Assembly (NCBI GenBank): GCA_002402905.1
Contig: DHGT01000124.1
Coordinates: forward strand, 53,183-117,182
Direction of reading: 5' to 3'
DNA from: Desulfatitalea sp. UBA4791
GTDB taxonomy: Bacteria; Desulfobacterota; Desulfobacteria; Desulfobacterales; Desulfosarcinaceae
DNA length: 64,000 bases
The number at the start of each line of letters is the position of its first letter. The stretch's first letter is position 1. The notes under the pieces were generated by a model. It saw nothing but the letters and a program-made list of their open reading frames with translations, searched no databases and was not told the origin of the DNA. The position numbers and the translations under genes were made by a program. Below are positions 35,850 through 44,950 of this stretch, one piece after another.

Positions 35850-35952
35850 CGGTACGCGTACTCGTCATTGAAAAACCTGCCGAAGCTTTCATTTTCCAGC
35901 CTCGAATGCACAACCATCGAGTACGAGAACGAGTTCGAGTGCGTGTACGCGG
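35850..35952. repeat. CGTACTCG-type repeat, copy C (distant relative)
   Basis: This short intergenic element between the hybrid kinase and uvrA shares the 17-base run TCGAGTACGAGAACGAG (35917-35933) with repeat copy B (55936-55952). Its ends, GGTACGCGTACTCGT near 35851 and CGAGTGCGTGTACGCGG near 35936, form an imperfect inverted repeat. Outside these motifs it does not align well with copies A and B. Confidence 0.5.
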
Positions 35953-35972
35953 AATACAACAAAGCCGGGCCA

Positions 35973-38900
35973 TCAATGCCCATCCAGATAGCGCTCGAGG
36001 TAGCGGGCGGTGTGCGATCTCTTTGTCTTGCCCAGCATCTCCCGGGGTGAGCCCACGGCCACCAGCTTTCCACCGGCGGCTCCGCCTTCGGGTCCAAGGT
36101 CGATGAGATAATCGGCCGCCTTGATGATCTCCATGTTGTGTTCGATGGTCACCACCGTATGGCCTTGGTCCACCAGCCCCTGAAGCACGTCGATCAACAG
36201 GCGCACATCGGCGGGATGCAGACCGGTGGTGGGCTCGTCCAACAGATAAAGGGTCGGACCGTTGGCGCGTTGGGCCATCTCCCGGGCCAGCTTGATGCGT
36301 TGGGCCTCCCCGCCCGACAGGGTGGGGCTGGGCTGGCCCAGTTGCAGGTAACCCAACCCGATGTCGCACACGAACTGCACCGCCTGGCGAATCTTCGGTA
36401 TGGCCGAGAAGAACTGCAAGGCCTCGGCAAAGGTCATCTGCAACACCTCGGCCATGTGCTTGCCTTTGTATCGAATCGCCAACGTCTCCGCGTTGTAGCG
36501 CGCTCCGCCGCACACCTCGCAAGGCACATACACATCGGGCAGAAAGGCCATCTCCACCTTGGGACGGCCCTGTCCTTTGCAGGCCGGACAACGGCCCTCT
36601 TCCACATTGAAGGAGAAACGGGCCGCACCGTATCCCCTGGCCCGCGCCTCGGGTACCTGGGCGAAGAGATTACGGATGTCGGTGAGAAAGCCCACGTAGG
36701 AGGCCGGCACCGATCGGGGCGTCCGGCCGATGGGGGTGTGGTCCACCTCCAGGACGCGAGTCAGCGCCTGCCAGCCCTCCATGCCCTTGCACGTGTCATT
36801 CAATGGCGACTGGCCGCGCAGCCGTTGATGAAGTCCCTGGTAGAGGGTCGTCTTGACCAGGCTGGACTTTCCCGAACCGCTCACGCCGGTCACGCAGATC
36901 AGTCGGTTGAGCGGCAGGCGCACGTGGATGCCTTTGAGATTGTTGGCTGAGGCGCCGACGATCTTCAATGCCGTACCCCGCCGGCAGGGGCGCATCCGGC
37001 TGGTGATCCGGGTTCGGCCGCCCTCGAGCACCGCTCCGGTGACCGAAGCGGGCTCGCGCCGCAGGTCGTCCAGGCCGCCCGTGGCCACCACGCGCCCGCC
37101 GTTGGCACCGGCCCCGGGCCCCAGGTCGATGATCGTGTCGGCGGCCCGGATGGTCTCTTCGTCGTGCTCGACCACGATGACGGTGTTGCCGCGGTCGCGC
37201 AGTTCGCCCAGGGCCTCGACCAGGATATGGTTGTCCCGCGCGTGCAGGCCGATGGTGGGCTCATCCAGGATATAGGTGACGCCGGTGAGGTTGGAACCGA
37301 GTTGGGCCGCCAGCCGCACCCGTTGCGCCTCTCCGCCCGAAAGGGTATCGCCCGAGCGCGAGAGGGCCAGATAGCCCAGACCGAGCCGGTTCATCAATCC
37401 AAGGCGGGTCTTGAGCTCGCTCAAAATGGGGTCTGCCAGGGGACGCTGTTGTTCGGGGAACGACAAGCGATCCAGGATGGGGAGCAACTCACCGGCCGGT
37501 TGCCGCACCAGGTCCCAGATGGTGCGTTCCTGAACCTGCACCGACAAGGCTTCCGGCCGCAATCGGCTGCCCTGGCAGTCGGGGCAGATCTTGGCATCTT
37601 TTCCCTCCTCGAACTCGTCCACGCCCACGACCCCCAATCCGTCGCAGCGCGGGCAGGCGCCCTGGGGGGAATTGAAGGAAAAAAGCCGCGGATCGCCCTG
37701 AACGGCGCCCAGGCCGCAAGACGGGCAGCGGCCGTGTACGCTGAACATCTCCTCGCGGCCGGTCGCCGGATCGAGCGCGATCAGGGTGCCGTCCCCTTCG
37801 TTCAGCGCCGTGGTCACCAGATCCGCCAGGCCCGTTTTGGTTCCCCGCCCTTTGGAAGTTTCACCCACCACCAGATCAATATAGTGGTCGTGGTAGCGGT
37901 TCAAGGCCATGCCCGACGTCAGCGCCACCACCTGCCCGTCGATACGGGCGCGGCCGTATCCGAGTTTCAGGGCCCGGGCCAGAACGTCTTTGTGAAAACC
38001 CTTTCGCCCAGCGACTTTGGGTGCCATGAGCAGGACCCCGCGCCGACCGTAGCGGCCGGCGATCTGTTCTTTGACCTCCGCTTCGCTCTGGCGCGACAGG
38101 GGCCGCAAGCATCCCGGGCAATGGGCATTGCCCAGCTTGGAAAAGAGCAGGCGCAGAAAATGGTAGATCTCGGTCAAGGTCGCCACGGTCGAGCGCCGGC
38201 TGGTATGGCTGATGCGTTGTTCGATGGCCACGGTGGGCGACAAACCGGTGACCAGATCCACCTCGGGCCGCTCGAGGATCTTCATATATTGACGCACGTA
38301 GGGCGCCAGGCTCTCCAGGTAGCGGCGTTGCCCTTCGGCGAACAGGATGTCGAACGCCAGGGTGGACTTGCCCGAGCCGCTCACCCCGGTAAACACCACC
38401 AACTGGTTGTGAGGCACGGCCAGGTCCACATTTTTCAGGTTGTGCTCCCGTGCGCCGCGCACCTGGATGGCGCGGCCGTTGTCCGATGTGGCCGGCGGCG
38501 CCATCCGCGCCACCGGTTCGATACGGCCCTCCAGGCAAGGTTTCAAAAAGCGGCCGGTGTGCGACGCGGGCGCAGCGGCAATGGTTTCGGGCGTGCCGGC
38601 GGCCACCACCCGTCCGCCCCCGTCGCCGCCCTCGGGCCCCAGGTCGATGACCCAGTCGGCGGATTTGATCACATCCAGGTGGTGCTCGATGATGAGCATG
38701 CTGTTGCCCTCGTCCACCAGGCGCTGCACCACCTGCAGCAAGGTGGCGATGTCGTCCAGGTGCAGACCGGTGGTGGGCTCGTCGAAGATCAGCAGCCGGT
38801 CCTGGCGGCCGGCACCCAGGTAGCGTGACAGCTTGAGGCGCTGGGCCTCGCCGCCCGAAAAGGTCGAAATCGGTTGGCCCAGCCGCAGGTAGCCCAGCCC

Positions 38901-41261
38901 CACATCGGCCAGCGGCTGAAGGGCGGTGACGATTCTGGATTGATCCCCGAAGAACGCCAGGGCCTGATCCACGGTCAACTGCAGAATCTGGTGAATGTTG
39001 TGCCCCCGGTAGACGACCTCGAGCACCTCGGGTTTGAACCGCTTGCCCTGGCAGTCGGGGCACGAAATCATGACATCGGAAAGAAATTGCATCTCCACTG
39101 TCTCGAAACCCTCGCCCTTGCAGGTCTCGCAGCGGCCGCCGGCCACGTTAAACGAGAAGTGACCCGGACCGAAGCCCCGGGCAACGGCCGTCTCTGTGGC
39201 GGCCAACAGCCGTCGGATCGGGTCCATCGCCTTGGTGTAAGTCAGGACATTGGCCCGCGGCGTGCGGCCGATGGGCCGCTGATCGACCAGTTCGACCTGC
39301 CGTATCTTTTCGCCGCCGTCGATCCGGCGGAACCTGCCCGGCCGGCCTTCGCCCTCGCCGAGCCGGCGCTTGATCCCTTTATAGAGAATCTCTTCGGCCA
39401 GGGTGGACTTGCCCGAACCGCTCACACCGGTCAGGCACACGAGCAACCCCAAGGGGATTCTCACGTCGATGGCTTTCAGGTTGTGCTCGGCCGCCCCGCG
39501 CACAGTCAGCCATTGGCCGCGCCTGGGCGTCCGACGTCGACCCGGCATGGGAATGACTTTCTCACCCGAAAGATATTGGCCGGTCAAAGAGGCCCCGGCT
39601 TCGGCAAGGGGTCCGAAATACATGACACGCCCGCCCTGCTCGCCGGCCCGGGGGCCCATGTCGAGCAGGTAGTCGGCCGCCCGGATGATGGCCGGATCGT
39701 GCTCCACCACCACGATGGTGTTGGGCAAGTCGCGGAGTCGATGCAGGATCCCGGTCAATCGTTCGTTGTCCCGGGGGTGCAGGCCGATGCTCGGCTCGTC
39801 GAGCACGTAAAGGGTGTTGACCAGGGATGCGCCCAGGGCCGATGCGAGGGCCACCCGCTGCACCTCGCCGCCCGACAGGGTGCGCGACTGGCGATCCAGG
39901 GTCAGGTAGCCCAACCCCACATCGCGCAAATACCGCAGGCGCCCCGTGATCTCGCCGAGCACCAGGGCGTCGGCCTCGTCCCGGACGCGGCGTTCCAGGC
40001 CGTCGAAAAAGGCCAGGGCCTGATCCACGTTGAGGGCATAGAGTTCGGCGATGGTGCGGCCCTCGATGCGGTACAATAGCGTCTCGGGCTTGAAGCGGCT
40101 GCCGTGGCAGGCCGGACACAGATCGTAGCTGCGAAAACGCGACAGGAAGACGCGCACATGCATCTTGTAGCTGCGGCTCTCCATCCATTGAAAATAGCCG
40201 CGGATGCCGTAATAGCCGTCGTCACCCTCGATGATCGCCTGCCGCTGTTCGGCCGGCAACCGCTGGAAGGGGACATCCATGGCAATGCCCCCTTTGCCGC
40301 AGAACCCGCTCAAATCCCGGTATTCGAACCGCCCCTCGGCCGCTCCGCCGAAAGGTTTGACGGCCCCCTGTTCCAGCGAGCGCGACGGGTCGGGGACGAT
40401 CAGGTCCAGGTCCATGTCGATCACCCGTCCGAACCCCCGGCAGGTGTCGCAGGCGCCCAGGGGACTGTTGAAGGAAAACAGATTGGGCAACGGTGCGGCA
40501 TAATCGATGTCGCAGTGGGCGCAGTGCATGCGGTTGGAATAGGCCTGCCGGCCGCCGCCCGCGATCCAGACATCGGCCCGGCCATCGCTGAATCGGAAAG
40601 CGGTCTCCAGCGAATCGACCAACCGCTGCCGCTGGCCGGCGTCCACCGCCGTACGATCGGCCACCACATCCAGGGCCTTCTCCAAGGCCTTGTCCGGCAA
40701 GCCCATCAGGTCTTGGACCTCTCCGTCGCCCCAAACCCGGTCGTATCCCAGGCGCATCAAGGTCTTGCGACCCTCTTTGGGCCCGTCCGGGCAATGGTAG
40801 GGAAAGGAGATGGTCAGGCGCCGCCCGTCGGCTTCGTCGATCAGACGCCGGGCGATCTGTTCGGGCGCATCGGGCCGCACCGGCCGGCCGCATCGGCGGC
40901 AGTGCAACACCCCCCGGCGGGCAAACAGCAGCTTCACATAATCGGTCAGTTCGGTCATGGTGCCCACCGAAGAGCGCGAGGTGCGCACCGGGTCCTTGCG
41001 GTCGATGGCGATGGCCGGCGGCACGCCCAGGATCCGATCGACCTGGGGGCGGTCCATCCGGTCCATGAACTGCCGCGCGTAAGGTGAAAAGGTTTCCACA
41101 TAGCGCCGCTGGCCTTCGGCGTAGAGGGTATCGAAGGCCAGGGAAGACTTGCCCGAACCGCTCACGCCGGTGACGACGGTGATGCGGTTCAGGGGAATAT
41201 CGATGTCGACGTCCTTGAGATTGTTCTGACGGACGCCGCGAAGTTGAATGGTAGCGGTCAT
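35973..41261 (-). CDS. uvrA: Tandemly duplicated UvrA (excinuclease ABC subunit A), 1762 aa
   Basis: UvrA recognises DNA lesions for nucleotide excision repair. Normal UvrA is about 940 residues; this one is two full UvrA-like units in one chain (about 1-925 and 940-1762). Four Walker A motifs GVSGSGK lie near residues 32, 612, 960 and 1460. Four ABC signatures (LSGGEVQRV, FSGGEAQRL, LSGGEAQRV, LSGGEAQRI) each have a following DEP Walker B. Zinc-finger Cys pairs occur in both halves (CDTCRG, CETCKG, CPRCDG, CPACKG). The ATG at 41261 has AGGA eight bases upstream. Such double UvrAs are known, for example in Chlamydia. All motifs look intact in both halves. Confidence 0.93.
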   Translation of the reverse strand: MTATIQLRGVRQNNLKDVDIDIPLNRITVVTGVSGSGKSSLAFDTLYAEGQRRYVETFSPYARQFMDRMDRPQVDRILGVPPAIAIDRKDPVRTSRSSVGTMTELTDYVKLLFARRGVLHCRRCGRPVRPDAPEQIARRLIDEADGRRLTISFPYHCPDGPKEGRKTLMRLGYDRVWGDGEVQDLMGLPDKALEKALDVVADRTAVDAGQRQRLVDSLETAFRFSDGRADVWIAGGGRQAYSNRMHCAHCDIDYAAPLPNLFSFNSPLGACDTCRGFGRVIDMDLDLIVPDPSRSLEQGAVKPFGGAAEGRFEYRDLSGFCGKGGIAMDVPFQRLPAEQRQAIIEGDDGYYGIRGYFQWMESRSYKMHVRVFLSRFRSYDLCPACHGSRFKPETLLYRIEGRTIAELYALNVDQALAFFDGLERRVRDEADALVLGEITGRLRYLRDVGLGYLTLDRQSRTLSGGEVQRVALASALGASLVNTLYVLDEPSIGLHPRDNERLTGILHRLRDLPNTIVVVEHDPAIIRAADYLLDMGPRAGEQGGRVMYFGPLAEAGASLTGQYLSGEKVIPMPGRRRTPRRGQWLTVRGAAEHNLKAIDVRIPLGLLVCLTGVSGSGKSTLAEEILYKGIKRRLGEGEGRPGRFRRIDGGEKIRQVELVDQRPIGRTPRANVLTYTKAMDPIRRLLAATETAVARGFGPGHFSFNVAGGRCETCKGEGFETVEMQFLSDVMISCPDCQGKRFKPEVLEVVYRGHNIHQILQLTVDQALAFFGDQSRIVTALQPLADVGLGYLRLGQPISTFSGGEAQRLKLSRYLGAGRQDRLLIFDEPTTGLHLDDIATLLQVVQRLVDEGNSMLIIEHHLDVIKSADWVIDLGPEGGDGGGRVVAAGTPETIAAAPASHTGRFLKPCLEGRIEPVARMAPPATSDNGRAIQVRGAREHNLKNVDLAVPHNQLVVFTGVSGSGKSTLAFDILFAEGQRRYLESLAPYVRQYMKILERPEVDLVTGLSPTVAIEQRISHTSRRSTVATLTEIYHFLRLLFSKLGNAHCPGCLRPLSRQSEAEVKEQIAGRYGRRGVLLMAPKVAGRKGFHKDVLARALKLGYGRARIDGQVVALTSGMALNRYHDHYIDLVVGETSKGRGTKTGLADLVTTALNEGDGTLIALDPATGREEMFSVHGRCPSCGLGAVQGDPRLFSFNSPQGACPRCDGLGVVGVDEFEEGKDAKICPDCQGSRLRPEALSVQVQERTIWDLVRQPAGELLPILDRLSFPEQQRPLADPILSELKTRLGLMNRLGLGYLALSRSGDTLSGGEAQRVRLAAQLGSNLTGVTYILDEPTIGLHARDNHILVEALGELRDRGNTVIVVEHDEETIRAADTIIDLGPGAGANGGRVVATGGLDDLRREPASVTGAVLEGGRTRITSRMRPCRRGTALKIVGASANNLKGIHVRLPLNRLICVTGVSGSGKSSLVKTTLYQGLHQRLRGQSPLNDTCKGMEGWQALTRVLEVDHTPIGRTPRSVPASYVGFLTDIRNLFAQVPEARARGYGAARFSFNVEEGRCPACKGQGRPKVEMAFLPDVYVPCEVCGGARYNAETLAIRYKGKHMAEVLQMTFAEALQFFSAIPKIRQAVQFVCDIGLGYLQLGQPSPTLSGGEAQRIKLAREMAQRANGPTLYLLDEPTTGLHPADVRLLIDVLQGLVDQGHTVVTIEHNMEIIKAADYLIDLGPEGGAAGGKLVAVGSPREMLGKTKRSHTARYLERYLDGH

Positions 41262-41466
41262 CGGGTGTTCCTGCATGATGGTTCAAGGCAAACGGTATTG
41301 CCGCGGTTCGAGCCGAACCAACAATATAACGCAGAAACGGCCGATGGCACCGGGTTGATTTTTAAGAATTCATCACAATTGACTTCAGTCCGAAATTGCC
41401 GTAAACATCAATTCTTTCAATCGAAACTCTCGGTCCAACATCCCAATATTATTGTGCAGGACGACT

Positions 41467-42051
41467 ATGTGGGGGTTCATCACAGACTCACCAGGATGGC
41501 TCTTCCGAACCAACCGGCCTCGACTGCTGTTGGTTCTGGCCTTGGCGATCTTCGTTGCAGCGGCCGGCCACTCCCCTGTCCACGCGGAGGACGGCAACTG
41601 GCTGGCCGCCGGCGTGCGCACGGGTGTCGGCGACACGAGAAACAGCGAGCAATTTACAAAATCAGAACTCTTTCTGGCCTATGGCCTGCCCTATACCTGG
41701 GAATCAGACGCGCATTGGTTGGTCGGCCCTTTTTTGGGGATCAATGCAGGCCTGCTGATTTCCGATGAAAACTCCTTCGTGGGATCGGCGGGTCCGGGTC
41801 TTTACCTGCTCAGCCCCGGCAAACGGCTCGCCCTCTTTGCCGGTGTGTACGTGACCTATCTTTCCCGATCCCAATTGGACTCGGAAGACTTCGGCGGATC
41901 GCTCCAGTTCACCTCGACCGTGGGCATCGACTACACGCTTTCCAGGGCGGTCACCATCGGCTATAGCTTTCAGCACATGTCCAATGCGGGTCTATTCATG
42001 GAAAACCCGGGGCTCAACACCCACATGCTCGAACTGATCTACCGCTTCTAG
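41467..42051 (+). CDS. PagL-like lipid A 3-O-deacylase (acyloxyacyl hydrolase family)
   Basis: A 194-residue outer-membrane beta-barrel enzyme that should remove the 3-linked acyl chain from lipid A. A signal peptide covers about residues 18-40 (LLLVLALAIFVAAAGHSPVHA). The body has alternating strands ending in a C-terminal Phe, typical of barrel proteins. The PagL catalytic motif is present as FQHMSNAGLF, with His near 170 and Ser near 172, followed by NPGLN. The ATG at 41467 follows AGGACG. The next unit converges on it across a large palindrome. Confidence 0.85.
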   Translation: MWGFITDSPGWLFRTNRPRLLLVLALAIFVAAAGHSPVHAEDGNWLAAGVRTGVGDTRNSEQFTKSELFLAYGLPYTWESDAHWLVGPFLGINAGLLISDENSFVGSAGPGLYLLSPGKRLALFAGVYVTYLSRSQLDSEDFGGSLQFTSTVGIDYTLSRAVTIGYSFQHMSNAGLFMENPGLNTHMLELIYRF

Positions 42052-42115
42052 CCGTGGTGATCGATCCATGATATATGTTTTTTGATAATAAAATCGAATG
42101 GCAACGGAGATGGCA

Positions 42116-42298
42116 GGCGTGGGTGGCGCAAGTGGCCAGGGCCACATACGCCTGCGGTCTTAGTGCCGCTCGAATGCAAACGGCGGACAAGCGGCCCAGA
42201 CTGTTTGAGCGCAGCGAGTTTCTGGGCCGCCCGCCGTGCATTCATAGCGGCACTTGGCCGCTTGGCGTGTGGCATCGGCCACCTGTTCCACACACGCC
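42116..42298. repeat. 183-bp imperfect palindrome
   Basis: The whole element folds on itself. The inner arms are 42162-42200 against 42221-42254 (AGTGCCGCT...GCGGCCCAGA against TCTGGGCCGC...AGCGGCACT). The next are 42140-42160 against 42255-42275, and the outer arms are 42116-42137 against 42277-42298 with a few mismatches. The 20-base loop is CTGTTTGAGCGCAGCGAGTT; TTGAGCGCAGCGAG is itself a common bacterial intergenic palindrome motif. It lies between convergent genes and may act as a bidirectional terminator or be a MITE/REP-like element. Confidence 0.8.
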
Positions 42299-42340
42299 GG
42301 GTTTAATGAAACGCATTCACTAAAAAACGCTGCCTTGGCG

Positions 42341-43102
42341 CTACGTCGTCAGCGCGCCCCCATCGACGTAGATGGTATGGCCGGTCATATAACTGGCCGC
42401 CTCCGAGGCCAGAAAGAGCACGGCCGGAACGATCTCTTCCGGCTCGCCGATGCGTCCCATGGGCAGCATCGCGGTGACGTGCTTTTCGATGTCCGGATTG
42501 GACCAGATCGGCTTGCTGAAGTCGGTGCGGGTCAGGCCGGGCCCCACCGCATTGACCTGGATACCGAACGCGGCCCACTCCCGCGCCATGCAGCGGGTGA
42601 GCATCTTCAGGGCCGCTTTGCTGCATCCGTAGGCAGCCATGCCCAGTTCGGCCTTTTCCGCGCCCACGGTGGTGATGTTGATAATGCGGCCGCTCTTCTG
42701 GGCCATCATCTGACGCGCCACCGCGCGGCTCAGCAGCCACACCGCCTTGACATTGGTGTCGAACACCTTGTCCCAACCGTCCTCGCGCAGGTCCATCAGG
42801 CTGCGCATAAAGCTGCGGGCTGCGTTGTTCACCAGGATATCGATACGGCCGAATTGTTGAACCGTTTCGGCGGCCAGCCGTTCGAGTTGGGCGCCGTCGG
42901 TCAGATCGGTCACCAGGGGCAGCGCCCGGGCGCCATTGGCCCGGATCTCGTCGGCCACGGCGTTGATCTGATCGGCCGAGCGGCTGGCGACGACCACTGC
43001 GGCGCCGGCCTTGGCCAGCCCCAAGGCGATGGCCCGTCCGATGCCTCTGCCGCCGCCGGTAACGATGGCCACTTTTCCTGATAGATCGAAGCGAACAGTC
43101 AT
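42341..43102 (-). CDS. Short-chain dehydrogenase/reductase
   Basis: A 253-residue classical SDR oxidoreductase using NAD(P)(H). The cofactor motif TGGGRGIG is near residues 14-21, NNAA near 91-94, and the catalytic YGCSK near 157-161. The position normally held by the catalytic Ser, 13 residues before the Tyr, is Thr here (NITTVG). C-terminal YVDGG is present. The ATG at 43102 has AAAGGAG upstream. The start lies 22 bases from the end of the SpmAB-like gene on the same strand. Substrate unknown; it resembles FabG-like and gluconate/alcohol dehydrogenases. Confidence 0.9.
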   Translation of the reverse strand: MTVRFDLSGKVAIVTGGGRGIGRAIALGLAKAGAAVVVASRSADQINAVADEIRANGARALPLVTDLTDGAQLERLAAETVQQFGRIDILVNNAARSFMRSLMDLREDGWDKVFDTNVKAVWLLSRAVARQMMAQKSGRIINITTVGAEKAELGMAAYGCSKAALKMLTRCMAREWAAFGIQVNAVGPGLTRTDFSKPIWSNPDIEKHVTAMLPMGRIGEPEEIVPAVLFLASEAASYMTGHTIYVDGGALTT

Positions 43103-43124
43103 GGATCTCTCCTTTCTCATTCCG

Positions 43125-44417
43125 TTAGAAACCAAACACGTAGAGACACGCCAGGATCGCGCAGACCACGCCGACCAGATCGGCGGTCAATGCCGCGGCC
43201 AGGGTGTGGCGGATGCGCCGGACCTGGACGGCGCCGTAATAGACCGCCAGCACATAGAAGGTCGTCTCGGTGGAACCTTGCAGGGTGCTGACCAGATAAC
43301 CGGTATAACTGTCCGGCCCGATGGCCGGATCGTTGATGATGGCCGCCATGATGCCGTAGGCGCCGGACCCGGAGAGGGGGCGCATCAAGGCCATGGGCAG
43401 CGCTTCGGCCGGCAGCCCCAAGGGCGCGGTCACCGTTCCCAGGAGCCCCACCAGGGCGTCCATGGCGCCGGAGGCGCGCAGCATGCCCACCGCCACCAGA
43501 ATGGCCACCAGGTAGGGAATGATGCGCAAGGCCACCTGAAACCCCTCCTTGGCGCCGTCCACCAGCACTTCATAGACCCGCACCCGCCGCAGGGCCCCGA
43601 ATGCCAGGAAAAACACCATCAATCCGGGCACGATCCAGGGGGAGATGAAGCGCCCGTAAAGAACGGCCAGCGGCACCAGGGCCACCAGAAACCCCAGGGC
43701 AGTCACGCTCACCCACAGGGGATAAGCCGCCGCCTCCGTATCGTCCTGATCCGAAACATCCGGGGACGCATCGGCGGCCCTGTTTTCATCCTCTCCGCCG
43801 GCGGTTCCCACAGGGGAGAATCGTCGATACAACTTGGCAGCCAAGATGGCCGCTGTGGTCGATCCGATGGTGGCGAACAGGGTGGTCGGCAATATGCCGG
43901 CCGGATCGGTCGAGCCGGCCGCGGCCCGCAATGCGATGACGCCGGTGGGCAAGAGGGTGATGGACGAGGTGTTGATGGCCAAAAACAGGGCCATGGCATC
44001 GGTGGCGCTTCCCTTCCGGGAATTGAGCTGATCCAAGGCCTGCATGGCGCGGATTCCGAAGGGCGTGGCGGCATTGCCCAATCCCAGGGCATTGGCCGAC
44101 AGGTTCAGGATCATGGCGCCCATGGCCGGATGATCGGCCGGCACGTCCGGGAAGAGGCGCACCATGAGCGGTCGGATCAGACGGGCCAGAATCCTGAGCA
44201 TGCCGCCGGCCTCGGCCACCTTCATCAGCCCCAGAAAGAGGGTCATGACGCCCACCAGTCCGATGGCCAGATCCACGGCGCCGGCTGCGGACTCGATCAT
44301 GGCGGTGGAGAGTGCCGCCATGGGCGCGACGGCACCTTCCACCGGGACCCACAACACTTGGTGCCAGGCCGCGAACAGGAAGGCGACGGCCACCATGACG
44401 AGAAAGACCACATTCAT
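43125..44417 (-). CDS. Fused SpmA-SpmB-like membrane protein (nucleoside-recognition/Gate domains)
   Basis: A 430-residue membrane protein that joins an SpmA-like half (1-200) and an SpmB-like half (250-430). Seen are the first-half motifs MILNLSANALGLGNAATPFG and FLAINTSSITLLPTGVIALR, and the second-half ALMRPLSGSGAYGIMAAIIN and STLQGSTETTFYVLAVYYGA. A charged linker (about 205-235) separates them. In Bacillus the two separate proteins affect spore dehydration. In non-sporing bacteria the fused form has no established role, though the Gate domain suggests solute transport. It is upstream of and close to the SDR gene. Confidence 0.87.
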   Translation of the reverse strand: MNVVFLVMVAVAFLFAAWHQVLWVPVEGAVAPMAALSTAMIESAAGAVDLAIGLVGVMTLFLGLMKVAEAGGMLRILARLIRPLMVRLFPDVPADHPAMGAMILNLSANALGLGNAATPFGIRAMQALDQLNSRKGSATDAMALFLAINTSSITLLPTGVIALRAAAGSTDPAGILPTTLFATIGSTTAAILAAKLYRRFSPVGTAGGEDENRAADASPDVSDQDDTEAAAYPLWVSVTALGFLVALVPLAVLYGRFISPWIVPGLMVFFLAFGALRRVRVYEVLVDGAKEGFQVALRIIPYLVAILVAVGMLRASGAMDALVGLLGTVTAPLGLPAEALPMALMRPLSGSGAYGIMAAIINDPAIGPDSYTGYLVSTLQGSTETTFYVLAVYYGAVQVRRIRHTLAAALTADLVGVVCAILACLYVFGF

Positions 44418-44620
44418 TAACGTGCCTGTTTCCCGAAATTTCTATTATCGGAAATCTTGAGCGGATTCGTCGATTTCTCGAATCGATGTCAGAAGGGATA
44501 TTCATAACCCATTCGAGACAAAAAGTGAATCAATTGAGTTGGATCAATTGCTTTCGACGGATATAGCCCTATGGTAGGGACCAGAAAAACGCAGAACCGC
44601 AAACCGAAAGGAGGGGGGGC

Positions 44621-44815
44621 ATGGCTGACGAGCGGGCGCTTCGCCGAAAACTGAAAGAGATCGAAGCGAAAATCGAAGAGGCCCGGCGACGGCTTCCGGC
44701 CCATTCGGTCAAACCGGCGCTCATGGCGGCGCTGTTCGACCTCGAAGACCAACGCGACGCGATTGTGGCACAGCTTCGGGAAAATCGCACCAGGACAGAC
44801 GAGGGCCACCGATGA
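44621..44815 (+). CDS. Small coiled-coil protein (64 aa)
   Basis: A highly charged 64-residue protein with heptad-like helices (ALRRKLKEIEAKIEEARRRL and DLEDQRDAIVAQLRENRT) and no known domain. A strong ribosome site, AAAGGAGG, lies upstream of the ATG, so it is likely translated despite its size. It is a lone plus-strand gene between two minus-strand units. Function unknown. Confidence 0.7.
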   Translation: MADERALRRKLKEIEAKIEEARRRLPAHSVKPALMAALFDLEDQRDAIVAQLRENRTRTDEGHR

Positions 44816-44950
44816 GCAGCGGTATCGCAGAAGCGTATCGTTCGGCCCAGGAACGCCTTTGCACTTTATCCTGGGCACCTATCTGACCGGCCGGCTGATC
44901 GGTTCGGATGGGTCAGCCTAAAGTGCCCATCCAACGCTTGCCACCTCTTT

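Noticed and set aside
42075..42323. Small protein (…LFERSEFLGRPPC…) in the gap after the PagL-like gene
   Set aside because: This is translation of the palindromic element. The FERSEF string is a common artefact of such intergenic repeats.
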